This document shows positions 9,237 through 16,940 of a DNA stretch of 64,000 nucleotides, piece after piece. The translations under genes were made by a program, and so were the position numbers. The notes below the pieces were generated by a model, which saw only the letters and a program-made list of their open reading frames with translations, searched no databases and was not told the DNA's origin. Positions within the stretch are counted from its first letter, which is position 1, and every line of letters begins with the position of its first letter. The stretch lies in assembly GCA_001464055.1 (NCBI GenBank), contig LNET01000073.1, forward strand, positions 78,950 to 142,949. The letters run 5' to 3'. The stretch is from Burkholderiales bacterium Ga0077543. Lineage in GTDB: Bacteria; Pseudomonadota; Gammaproteobacteria; Burkholderiales; Burkholderiaceae_C.

Positions 9237-10391
9237 TCAAGCCGGTGACGGCTCCGCCCGGGAATGTTGGCGGGCGCTGGCCGGCAGCAGTCTGGACAGC
9301 AGGGCCGGCACTTCCAGCAAGGCCTGGTTCTCGATGAGGCGCACGTTGGCCTGCAGCTCGGGCAGGCGCGCCAGGGTTTCAGCCACGGCCGCGCGCACGG
9401 TGCGCAGGCTGCGGTGCACCACCCCCACCCCCTGCTGGCGCACCCACTCGGTGTTCCAGCGCTCCTGCGGCATGGTCCAGGCGTTGCGGGTGGTGATCAC
9501 CGGCAGGCCCATGTGCACCGCCTCGCTGATGGAGCCCGGGCCGGGCTTGCCGATGAAGAAGTCGGCCAGCCGCATCTGCGCAGCGACGTCGGGCGTGAAC
9601 TCCAGCACCCGGCGTGCGGCGCGGGCGGGCTGGGCGCGCAAGGCCGCAGCCAGCGCCGCATTGCGTCCGCACATCAGGATGAGTGGCACGTCGGACAGCC
9701 GCTCGGCCACGCGCAGCATGGCCCGGCTGCCATGGCCACCGAACAGCACCAGCCCGGTCGGCGCGTCGGCCGGCAGGCCTGCGGCCAGCCTGGCTTCTTG
9801 CCTGCAGCCGGTGGCCGGCGCGTAGAACGCCGGTCGCAGCACCATGCCGCTGACACGGTGCACGCGCGCCGGATCGCAGCCGGCGGCCATTGCCTGTCGT
9901 ACTGCGTGGGCGGTGCCACACACCAGGTGCTGCGGCAGCTCGGGTTCGGCCCAGAAATGTGGCGGGTGATCGGCCATGTCCGTCATCACCGTGACGAAAG
10001 GCACGCCTGGCCGGACCTGGCCCAGGCTGTCGCACAGCGCGCGATTGAAGTTCGGAATCAGCGAGACCACCAGGTCCGGGGTGCTGCGTTGCCAGTGCGC
10101 GCGCAGGCGCTGCACCAGGCTGCCATGGGCCATGCGGATGCCGCCTTGCAGCAGCTTCAGTTCCTGCGCCAGGCCCAGTGTGAAGCCGCTGGCCAGGCGC
10201 TTGTTGTACAGGTCTTCGGGCTGCAGGCCAGTCAGGCGCTGAAACAGCGCTTGCGGGTCGATCACGTCGGTCAGGTTGGTGAGCACCACCTGCCAAGGGC
10301 GGCGCTGCGCCGTCATCACCTGTTGCAGCGCCTGTGCGGCGGCGCGGTGGCCGCCGCCGGCGTTGAAATAGATCAGCTCGATGGTGTCCAT
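9237..10391 (-). CDS. MGDG-synthase/MurG-like (GT28) glycosyltransferase
   Basis: 384 aa from ATG 10391 (MDTIELIYFNAGGGH). The N-terminal NAGGGHRAAA loop and the C-terminal LVLFGGHGS plus KPGPGSISEA sugar-nucleotide segment are the two signatures of the GT28 group that includes monogalactosyl-diacylglycerol synthases and processive diacylglycerol glucosyltransferases. These enzymes act on diacylglycerol at the inner membrane. The gene overlaps psd by 19 bp and precedes the PlcP-like gene by 50 bp, so DAG released by PlcP is a plausible acceptor (inference). No signal peptide. Sugar donor cannot be predicted. Confidence 0.8.
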   Translation of the reverse strand: MDTIELIYFNAGGGHRAAAQALQQVMTAQRRPWQVVLTNLTDVIDPQALFQRLTGLQPEDLYNKRLASGFTLGLAQELKLLQGGIRMAHGSLVQRLRAHWQRSTPDLVVSLIPNFNRALCDSLGQVRPGVPFVTVMTDMADHPPHFWAEPELPQHLVCGTAHAVRQAMAAGCDPARVHRVSGMVLRPAFYAPATGCRQEARLAAGLPADAPTGLVLFGGHGSRAMLRVAERLSDVPLILMCGRNAALAAALRAQPARAARRVLEFTPDVAAQMRLADFFIGKPGPGSISEAVHMGLPVITTRNAWTMPQERWNTEWVRQQGVGVVHRSLRTVRAAVAETLARLPELQANVRLIENQALLEVPALLSRLLPASARQHSRAEPSPA

Positions 10392-11338
10392 GGCGGCTGA
10401 TGCTCTGCCGCGCCCGTGACGGTTCGGTGAACCTGTGCCGTGTGGGGCCAGCGCGGCGGAAGGTGCATCAGCGCCTGGCCCATGCGAACGCGCGCGCCTG
10501 GACCGATGCCGTCGGCCAGGCTGAAACCCGGCGGGCCGAACACGATGATGGTGCTGCCATGCTCGAACCAGCCCAGTTCCTGGCCTTTGCCGACCTGGGC
10601 ATTGCAGGGCATCTCGTTCGGGCCGGGATACTTCAGGTGCAGCAGCAGGTCCAGGCAGTGCAGCCTGATGCTGGCCACCAGGATGGCCGCGACGGGCACC
10701 AGGGCCACCGGTGCGCCGTCTGCCAGGGTCATGCGGATCACCGCACGTTCGTTGCGACAGAACAGTCGCTCCACGCGTTTCAACGCGATCGGATTGACGT
10801 TCCAGGTGTCGCCCGACAGGTAGCTGACATGCTCGATGCAACCGTCGTGCGGCGCATGGAAGCGGTGGTACATGGCCGAGGTCAGCCGCAGCGTGACATA
10901 GCTGCCGTTGCGCCAGGGGGCGGCGGCGTCGATGCTGCCGAACAGGTCTTCGATGCGGTACGGAAAGCCCTTGGCCTGGAACAGCTGGCCACTGCGCACG
11001 GCGCCACATTCGCCGACGATGCCTTCGCTGGGGCTGGCCAGCACGTCGGCGCGGGCGTCCACCGTGCGGGCACCGGGCTTGAGTTCGCGCGTGAAGCAGT
11101 CGTGCAGGCTGTCGAAGCGGGACTTCTTCGCGTCGCTGAGGTCGAGTTCGGTGAACAGCTTCCAGATCGCGATCGAGGCGTCGCGCACCAGCGGCTGCCG
11201 GATCTTGCTGAAGCGCCCCATGAAGCGCGTGACGGCTGCACGGGGCAGCCGGTTGGTCAGCAGGAAGTTCAGGTCTTCCTGTTGCAGCAGGCTGTTGCGC
11301 AGGTCGCGCCAGCCTTGTCGTCGCAAGCTTGTCTTCAT
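10373..11338 (-). CDS. psd: Phosphatidylserine decarboxylase-family protein
   Basis: 321 aa. Psd makes phosphatidylethanolamine and self-cleaves at a Gly-Ser bond to form a pyruvoyl group. The cleavage motif reads EHGSTIIVF, so Gly-Ser-Thr is kept although the usual preceding Leu is His. The triad histidine is present (MYHRFHAP). The triad aspartate position reads SPSEG where E. coli has PADG, so Asp appears replaced by Glu. The rest aligns (QLFQAKGFPY, YLSGDTWNVNP). First gene of a three-gene operon divergent from the aminotransferase. It may be the housekeeping Psd or a paralogue with altered substrate. Confidence 0.85.
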   Translation of the reverse strand: MKTSLRRQGWRDLRNSLLQQEDLNFLLTNRLPRAAVTRFMGRFSKIRQPLVRDASIAIWKLFTELDLSDAKKSRFDSLHDCFTRELKPGARTVDARADVLASPSEGIVGECGAVRSGQLFQAKGFPYRIEDLFGSIDAAAPWRNGSYVTLRLTSAMYHRFHAPHDGCIEHVSYLSGDTWNVNPIALKRVERLFCRNERAVIRMTLADGAPVALVPVAAILVASIRLHCLDLLLHLKYPGPNEMPCNAQVGKGQELGWFEHGSTIIVFGPPGFSLADGIGPGARVRMGQALMHLPPRWPHTAQVHRTVTGAAEHQPPWTPSS

Positions 11339-11339
11339 G

Positions 11340-11373
11340 GGGTCATCACACCGTCAAGGCAGGTACATACAAA
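11340..11373 (+). promoter_or_regulatory. Candidate Pho box and -10 for the aminotransferase gene
   Basis: Two direct half-sites, GGGTCAT (11340-11346) and CCGTCAA (11351-11357), are spaced 11 bp apart as in PhoB boxes (consensus CTGTCAT, 4 nt, CTGTCAC). Ten bases further on is TACAAA (11368-11373), a 4/6 match to a -10, the same distance as in E. coli phoA. The first half-site abuts the psd start codon (11336-11338), so the box may also affect psd. Fewer half-sites than the array at 13758-13832. Confidence 0.45.
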
Positions 11374-11403
11374 GGCAGCGTCAACTTCACGGAGTTCTGC
11401 TGC

Positions 11404-13050
11404 ATGAACGAATCGCTGGTTTTCACCGCGCTGGCCGTGGCCGGGCTGGTGGCGGCTTTGCCGCTGGCCAAGCGCCGGCTCGAGCTGTCTCTGGCCAAGC
11501 ACCCTTCGCTGACCGGCCATTCGCGCATGGCCAAGCGCGTGGCCTCGCTGGTGCCTGGCTACGCTTACGACGAGGCCCGCTTCTTCGGCAGCGACGGCGC
11601 GCCGGCCGACGTGATGCAGTACCGCAAGGCCGGTTTCCAGAGCCTGGCGGCACAGCTGGGCGAGCGCCATGCCAGGAGCATCGAACTGACGGCGCAGGCG
11701 CGCGAAGGCATCAGCGACCTGCAGTTCACCGGCGCCTACCGCGTGCCTTTCCAGTACAGCAGCTACCTGCGCCAGCATCTGAAGCTGGGCAGCTTCGTGC
11801 AACGCAGCGACGGCGTGACGATGACCGACATCGACGGCCAGGTCTTCTTCGACCTGACCGGCAGCTACGGCGTGAACGTCTTCGGCAACGACTTCTACAA
11901 GGCCTGCATCGAAGAAGGCAGCGCCCGCGTGCGCGACCTGGGCCCGGTGCTGGGCAGCTACCACCCGGCAGTGGCCTGGAACGTGGCGCAGTTGAAGCAG
12001 ATCAGCGGCCTGGACGAGGTCAGCTTCCACATGAGCGGCACCGAAGCCGTGATGCAGGCCGTGCGCCTGGCGCGTTATCACACGCGCCGCAAGTACCTGG
12101 TGCGCTTCAGCGGGGCTTATCACGGCTGGTGGGAAGACGTGCAGCCTGGCCCCGGCAACCCCTTGCCGCCCGGGCGCACCTACACGCTGAAGGAAATGGA
12201 TGCCGACACCCTGCGCGTGCTGAACAAGCGCAAGGACATCGCCTGCGTGCTGGTGAACCCGCTGCAGGCCCTGCACCCGAACAAGTCGGCGCCGGGCGAT
12301 TCGGCGCTGCTGGACAGTGGCCGCCGCGCGCAGTTCGACCGCGCTGCCTACACCGCCTGGCTGCAGCAGTTGCGCGAGGTGTGCAGCGCGCGCGGCATCG
12401 TGCTCATCTTCGACGAGGTCTTCGTCGGCTTCCGCCTGGCCCCGGGCGGCGCACAGGAATACTTCGGCGTGAAGGCCGACATGGTCACCTACGGCAAGAC
12501 GCTGGGCGGCGGCCTGCCGGTGGGCGTGGTCTGCGGACGCGCCGCCTTGATGAAGCGCTACCGCGAGGAGCGCCCGGCCGACATCTGCTTTGCCCGCGGC
12601 ACCTTCAACGCCCACCCTTATGTGATGGGCGCGATGCAGGTCTTCCTGGAACGGCTGCACAGCGAACCGGTGCGGCGCATCTATGCCGACCTGGACGCCA
12701 CCTGGAATGCCCGCGCCGCGCAGATGAATGCTGCGCTGCAGGCGGCCGGCGTGCCGGTGCAGGTGGCGAACCTGTCGAGCATCTGGACCGTGTACTACAC
12801 CGCGCCCAGCCGCTACAACTGGATGCTGCAGTTCTATCTGCGTGAACGTGGCCTGGCGCTCAGCTGGGTGGGCACCGGAAGGCTGGTGTTCAGCCTGAAC
12901 TACGCCGACGCCGACTTCGCGGCCGTGCTGCAGCGTTTCGTGGCTGCAGCCCAGGCCATGCAGGCCGACGGCTGGTGGTGGCAGGACGCGGCGCTCACGA
13001 ACAAGAGTATCCGGCGCGGCATCCTGCGCGAGATGCTGGCGCATCGCTGA
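11404..13050 (+). CDS. Membrane-anchored class III PLP aminotransferase
   Basis: 548 aa. ATG 11404 follows GGAG at 11391. Fold-type I class III enzyme related to glutamate-1-semialdehyde aminomutase: HMSGTEAVMQAVRLAR (PLP phosphate contact), FSGAYHGWW, IFDEVFVGFR and Schiff-base Lys365 in TYGKTLGGGLPVG. Unusually, it begins with a hydrophobic segment (LVFTALAVAGLVAALPLA, about residues 5-22) and ~100 further residues before the catalytic domain, so it is likely tethered to the inner membrane. It is divergent from psd and behind a candidate Pho box. A soluble housekeeping hemL would lack the anchor; an amino-lipid or lipid headgroup substrate is my inference. Confidence 0.8.
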   Translation: MNESLVFTALAVAGLVAALPLAKRRLELSLAKHPSLTGHSRMAKRVASLVPGYAYDEARFFGSDGAPADVMQYRKAGFQSLAAQLGERHARSIELTAQAREGISDLQFTGAYRVPFQYSSYLRQHLKLGSFVQRSDGVTMTDIDGQVFFDLTGSYGVNVFGNDFYKACIEEGSARVRDLGPVLGSYHPAVAWNVAQLKQISGLDEVSFHMSGTEAVMQAVRLARYHTRRKYLVRFSGAYHGWWEDVQPGPGNPLPPGRTYTLKEMDADTLRVLNKRKDIACVLVNPLQALHPNKSAPGDSALLDSGRRAQFDRAAYTAWLQQLREVCSARGIVLIFDEVFVGFRLAPGGAQEYFGVKADMVTYGKTLGGGLPVGVVCGRAALMKRYREERPADICFARGTFNAHPYVMGAMQVFLERLHSEPVRRIYADLDATWNARAAQMNAALQAAGVPVQVANLSSIWTVYYTAPSRYNWMLQFYLRERGLALSWVGTGRLVFSLNYADADFAAVLQRFVAAAQAMQADGWWWQDAALTNKSIRRGILREMLAHR

Positions 13051-13069
13051 AGGGCTGGCGCTCGGCGCC

Positions 13070-13711
13070 TCAGCGCGGCGCCTGTTCGCCATGCGCCAGC
13101 ACGTGGCGCATCGGGTCCATGCGCTCGCCGCGCAGCAGGTGCAGGGGGGCCTTCCAGTACAGCATCACGTCGTGGAAGGGGTCGGTCAGGATCTTCGTGG
13201 CCCAGACCAGGCCGGTCTGCAGGTCGAACAGGAAGAACAGGTGCACGGTGCGGAACAGCAGGCCGGCCACGCCCAGCGCCAGCCAGGCGATGCCCACGTC
13301 GTGCCACCAGCCGGCCAGGCCGGTGGCCGGGGCGATCAGGCCGCCGAGCGAAGGCGCCAGCCACAGCGCCAGCGGTGCGGCGGCCCACGCGCTCATCAGC
13401 ACGACCTTGCGACGCAGGTTGTACCCGACCTTGATCTCTTCCTTGTGTTCGTGCGTGGCCTGGTTGACCTGGTCGTAGCCTTTGGGTTCGAAGAAGAAGT
13501 GTCCGGCCTGACGTGTCGTCATCGAGACGCCCCAGGCCAGCCAGGCCGCGGCGGCTGGGGCCACGAACAGCAGTGCATAGGCACACAGGAAGCTGAGCGC
13601 GCTGACCAGGTGCAGACTCTGGTTGATGCGGCAGTGGTGGTAGTAGCGGTGGTCGTCCCAGCGCTGGGTGTGCAGGGCTTGCAGGAAGGTCTGGCGGGGC
13701 AGGGGGGTCAC
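13070..13711 (-). CDS. Histidine-rich multi-pass membrane protein (possibly Mpo1-like)
   Basis: 213 aa from GTG 13711, chosen because AAGGAG lies 9 nt upstream. Three to four hydrophobic helices alternate with His-rich polar loops: DDHRYYHH then NQSLHLVSALSF, RQAGHFFFEPKGYD, ATHEHKEE and RTVHLFFLF. The pattern of a helix starting with N..LHLV and a later GH(F)xxFE motif recalls the DUF962/Mpo1 2-hydroxy-fatty-acid dioxygenases and, more loosely, fatty-acid hydroxylases with metal-binding histidines; this is a weak resemblance, not an assignment. The upstream region carries a seven-half-site Pho array, which points to phosphate starvation. Convergent with the aminotransferase gene (19-bp gap). 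Confidence 0.7.
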   Translation of the reverse strand: MTPLPRQTFLQALHTQRWDDHRYYHHCRINQSLHLVSALSFLCAYALLFVAPAAAAWLAWGVSMTTRQAGHFFFEPKGYDQVNQATHEHKEEIKVGYNLRRKVVLMSAWAAAPLALWLAPSLGGLIAPATGLAGWWHDVGIAWLALGVAGLLFRTVHLFFLFDLQTGLVWATKILTDPFHDVMLYWKAPLHLLRGERMDPMRHVLAHGEQAPR

Positions 13712-13757
13712 GATCGGCGGCTCCTTGCAGCGGTGACACACCGGAGTGGCGTGTCAT

Positions 13758-13832
13758 GTGAAGGGATGGTGACGGGGGGTGATGAACCGGCCGTGATGCT
13801 GACGTGAAGGCGTCATGAAGGAACCATGACGG
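13758..13832 (-). promoter_or_regulatory. Array of seven PhoB-like half-sites
   Basis: Read on the minus strand, heptamers recur: CCGTCAT (13832-13826), CCTTCAT (13821-13815), CCTTCAC (13810-13804), GCATCAC (13799-13793), GGTTCAT (13788-13782), CCGTCAC (13775-13769) and CCTTCAC (13764-13758). The starts are 11 bp apart except one 13-bp step. The 7+4 periodicity and the TCA(T/C) core match the Pho box, where PhoB dimers bind tandem CTGTCAT units. The array ends 46 bp before the GTG at 13711 and points toward that gene. I see no convincing -10 behind it. Confidence 0.65.
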
Positions 13833-13863
13833 CGGTGTGTCGCGCAGGCGCGCAGCGCCTGCA

Positions 13864-15750
13864 TCACGCCAGGTCGGCGTCGGACACGTCTTCCGTGAGA
13901 AACCCGCCGCTCTGGTGTGCCCAGAGCTTGGCGTAATGGCCGCCCTGCGCCAGCAGTTCGGCATGGCTGCCTTCTTCGACGATGCGGCCCTGCTCCAGCA
14001 CGATGAGCCTGTCCATGCGGGCGATGGTCGACAGCCGGTGGGCAATCGCGATCACCGTCTTGCCTTCCATCAGACCCAGCAGCTGGCTCTGGATGGCGAT
14101 CTCGACCTCGCTGTCCAGCGCACTGGTGGCCTCGTCCAGGACCAGGATCGGCGCGTCCTTCAGGATGACGCGGGCAATCGCGATGCGCTGGCGCTGGCCT
14201 CCGCTGAGCTTCACGCCGCGCTCGCCCACGTGCGCGTCGTAACCGGTGCGGCCCTTCCAGTCCTGCAGCCCCAGGATGAATTCATGGGCCTGCGCCTTCT
14301 TCGCCGCGGCCACGATCTCGTCCACGGTGGCGCCGGCGCGGCCATAGCCGATGTTGGCGGCTATCGACCGGTGCAGCAGCGAGGTGTCCTGCGTGACCAT
14401 GCCGATGGCGCCGCGCAGGCTTTCCTGCGACAGCGTGCGCACGTCGTGGCCGTCGATGCGCAACTGGCCCTGTTCCAGGTCGTGGAAGCGCAGCAGCAGG
14501 TTCACCAGCGTGCTCTTGCCTGCACCTGAACGGCCCACCAGTCCGACCTTCTCGCCGGGCCGCACCACCAGGTTCAGGCTGTCCAGCACCTTCTTGCCGT
14601 CGCTGCGCCCGTAGGTGAAGTTGACGTTCTCGAAGCGGATCTCGCCGCCTGCCGGCGCCGGGGCGACGACCAGTTCACGGGCGTCGGGCGCGTCGGTCAT
14701 GGCCAGCGGCACGGCGATGGTTTCCATGCCTTCCTGGACCACGCCGATGTTCTCGAAGATGCCGGTGACCTCCCAGCTCACCCAGCCCGCGACGTTGGCA
14801 ATCGTCCATGCCAGCGGCAGTGCCGTGGCCACCGTGCCGGCATCGATCTGGCCCTGGCCCCAGAGCGTGATGCCGATGGCCGCCGTGCCCACCAGCAGCA
14901 TCGCGTTCAGAGTGGACAGCGTGCCCATGAAGGCGGTGATCAGGCGCATGTGAGCGGCAATCGCGCCGGTGTGGTCGTCGATGGCGTCGCGCACGTGCGC
15001 GTCTTCGTCGCGGGCACGGGCGAACAGCTTCACGGTCAGGATGTTGGTGTAGCTGTCGACCACGCGGCCCATCACCAGGCTGCGCAGTTCGCTGCTGATG
15101 CGCGAGCGGTCGCGCATCTTCGGCACGAAGTAGAACAGGAAGGCCAGGTAGCCGGCAAACCACAGCGCCGTGGGCACGGCCAGGCGCCAGTCTGCCTGGG
15201 CCATCAGCGCCAGTGCGCTGATGCCGTAGACGATGATGTACCAGATGGCGCGCACGCAGCTGACCGCGCTTTCGCGCACCGCGTGGCTGGTGTTCATCAC
15301 CCGGTTGGCAATGCGCCCGGCGAAGTCGTTCTGGAAAAAGGGCCAGCTCTGACGCACCACATGCCAGTGGCTCTGCCAGCGGATCAGCGCGGTCACGCCG
15401 GGGGCGACCGCGTTGTTGCGCACCAGGCTGTCCAGCAGCAGCGCCAGCGGCCTGCCCACCAGCACCAGCAATGCCATGCCGATGAGCAGTGGCGTCTCGC
15501 GTTCCAGCGTTGCGGCGCGGTCGGGGCTTTCCATCAGGCGCACAAGATGGCCGATGAAGACCGGGATCAGGGTGTCGATCAGCGCCACCACCAGCCCGGT
15601 CGCGAACATCGCCGCGAACAGCCCGCGCACCTGTCCGATGAAGTGCCAGTAGAAGGCCAGCAGACCTGGTGGCGGTGGTGTGCTGCCCGGCATGGCCGTG
15701 GGGCGGGTACGGCGTTCGAAGAAGCTGAACAGGGCGGAGTAGGGTGGCAT
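13864..15750 (-). CDS. ABC exporter, fused permease and ATPase
   Basis: 628 aa half-transporter of the MsbA/Atm1 type from ATG 15750. The N-terminal ~340 residues hold six predicted helices. The ATPase has Walker A GRSGAGKST, Q-loop VTQDTS, signature LSGGQRQR, Walker B ILVLDEAT and switch His in AHRLST. It would act as a homodimer. Substrate is not evident; the next gene downstream in the same direction is the Pho-controlled membrane protein, so lipid or heavy-metal conjugates are possible but unproven. The LysR gene starts 80 bp away in the opposite direction. The start could be later, at MPGSTPPPP. Confidence 0.9.
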   Translation of the reverse strand: MPPYSALFSFFERRTRPTAMPGSTPPPPGLLAFYWHFIGQVRGLFAAMFATGLVVALIDTLIPVFIGHLVRLMESPDRAATLERETPLLIGMALLVLVGRPLALLLDSLVRNNAVAPGVTALIRWQSHWHVVRQSWPFFQNDFAGRIANRVMNTSHAVRESAVSCVRAIWYIIVYGISALALMAQADWRLAVPTALWFAGYLAFLFYFVPKMRDRSRISSELRSLVMGRVVDSYTNILTVKLFARARDEDAHVRDAIDDHTGAIAAHMRLITAFMGTLSTLNAMLLVGTAAIGITLWGQGQIDAGTVATALPLAWTIANVAGWVSWEVTGIFENIGVVQEGMETIAVPLAMTDAPDARELVVAPAPAGGEIRFENVNFTYGRSDGKKVLDSLNLVVRPGEKVGLVGRSGAGKSTLVNLLLRFHDLEQGQLRIDGHDVRTLSQESLRGAIGMVTQDTSLLHRSIAANIGYGRAGATVDEIVAAAKKAQAHEFILGLQDWKGRTGYDAHVGERGVKLSGGQRQRIAIARVILKDAPILVLDEATSALDSEVEIAIQSQLLGLMEGKTVIAIAHRLSTIARMDRLIVLEQGRIVEEGSHAELLAQGGHYAKLWAHQSGGFLTEDVSDADLA

Positions 15751-15830
15751 CGGCCAGGATTGTGGCCTCTGCGTCCGGGCCTGGTGGCAACATGCGACGC
15801 CCGACCCCTGAAGCCACTGGCGAGACCTCG

Positions 15831-16802
15831 ATGGACCTGATGCGCGCGATGAAGGTGTTTGTCCGTGTCGTCGACGAGGGCGGCTTCGCCAGGGCTGCGC
15901 GGGCGCTGGACCTGGCGCCGCCGGCCGTGACGCGCATCGTGGCCGAACTCGAAGCCCACCTGAACGCCCGGTTGCTGAACCGCACCACCCGCAGCATCGC
16001 CCTGACCGAGGTCGGCGAGTCCTATCTGGCCAAGGTGCGCAACATCCTGGTCGAGATCGAAGAGAGCGAGGCCCTGGCCGGCGAAGCGATGCGTGAGCCA
16101 CGCGGCCACCTGCGTGTGCTTTGTCCGCCTTCGGTGGCGGTTCATCAGCTGGCCAAGCACCTGCCAAGGTTTTCTGCCCGCCATCCGCAGGTCAGCATCG
16201 AGTTGCATTCACCCGGGCCGGTGGAGACCCTGGACGACTCCTACGACCTGACGATCATCGCCACGCGTCGGTCGCTGCAGGGCGACTTCGTAGCACGGCT
16301 GCTGGCGCGTTCCGAAGTCGTCACCTGTGCTTCGCCGGAGTACCTGGACCGCCGTGGCCGGCCCCAGCACCCCCGCGACTTGATCAGCCACGACGGCCTG
16401 GTGCCGCCTATCTCCGAGCTTCAGCGCGGCCTGACCTTCGTGCGCGGCGCCCTGGGCGGCGATGACGCCATGTCCGAGACCTATACCGTGGTCTCCGAAC
16501 GCCGGCCGACCTTGAGCTCGTCGCATGTCGACACGATGTATGCGGCCGCGCTCTCGGGTTTGGGCATCGCCGGTCTGCCCTCGTTCGTGATCGAGGACGC
16601 GCTGATGGAGCATGCCTTGGAGAGGGTGCTGCCGGAATGGCGGCTCTTCGACACCAGCCTGTGGGTGGCCATGCCCTCGCGCAAGCATGTCCCGGCGCGT
16701 ACCCGGGTGTTCATCGACTTCCTCCTCGGCGTTTTCGGCGGTGTCGACCACGACCCCTGGCTGCAGGCGGCGGGCTGTGCGACACCGGCGCGGCGGGCCT
16801 GA
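15831..16802 (+). CDS. LysR-family transcriptional regulator
   Basis: 323 aa. ATG 15831 (MDLMRAMKVFVRVVDEGGF) places the winged helix-turn-helix at residues 1-60 with the typical FARAARALDLAPPAVTRIVAE recognition region (read as FARAARALDLAPP then AVTRIVAE) and RLLNRTTRSIALTEVG wing. The remaining ~240 residues are the periplasmic-binding-like effector domain. It is divergent from the ABC exporter, the usual arrangement for a LysR protein and its target, so control of the exporter is a fair inference. Effector unknown. Confidence 0.93.
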   Translation: MDLMRAMKVFVRVVDEGGFARAARALDLAPPAVTRIVAELEAHLNARLLNRTTRSIALTEVGESYLAKVRNILVEIEESEALAGEAMREPRGHLRVLCPPSVAVHQLAKHLPRFSARHPQVSIELHSPGPVETLDDSYDLTIIATRRSLQGDFVARLLARSEVVTCASPEYLDRRGRPQHPRDLISHDGLVPPISELQRGLTFVRGALGGDDAMSETYTVVSERRPTLSSSHVDTMYAAALSGLGIAGLPSFVIEDALMEHALERVLPEWRLFDTSLWVAMPSRKHVPARTRVFIDFLLGVFGGVDHDPWLQAAGCATPARRA

Positions 16803-16837
16803 CGCCTGGACTGCTACAAAACGCAACTCATTGGTCC

Positions 16838-16879
16838 GATAATTACCCTACGGTTGAAATGTTGAACTAATCAGTTCAA
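16838..16879. promoter_or_regulatory. Dyad operator candidate before the fasciclin genes
   Basis: The 138-bp gap between the LysR gene and the fasciclin lipoprotein is AT-richer than its surroundings. It contains a perfect 6-bp dyad, TTGAAC (16862-16867) and GTTCAA (16874-16879) with a 6-nt spacer, plus GATAAT (16838-16843) that could be a -10. An AGGAGG ribosome site at 16928-16933 leads to the fasciclin start. No sigma-factor gene lies next to it. Confidence 0.35.
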
Positions 16880-16940
16880 ATTTCGCATTGACGACAAGCG
16901 CATGGGGCGCTGGACCGGTCCGTCACTAGGAGGGTTGCAC

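Noticed and set aside
11335..13092. Minus-strand frame of 585 codons opposite the aminotransferase
   Set aside because: Shadow of a well-supported gene; it would also block the divergent promoter.
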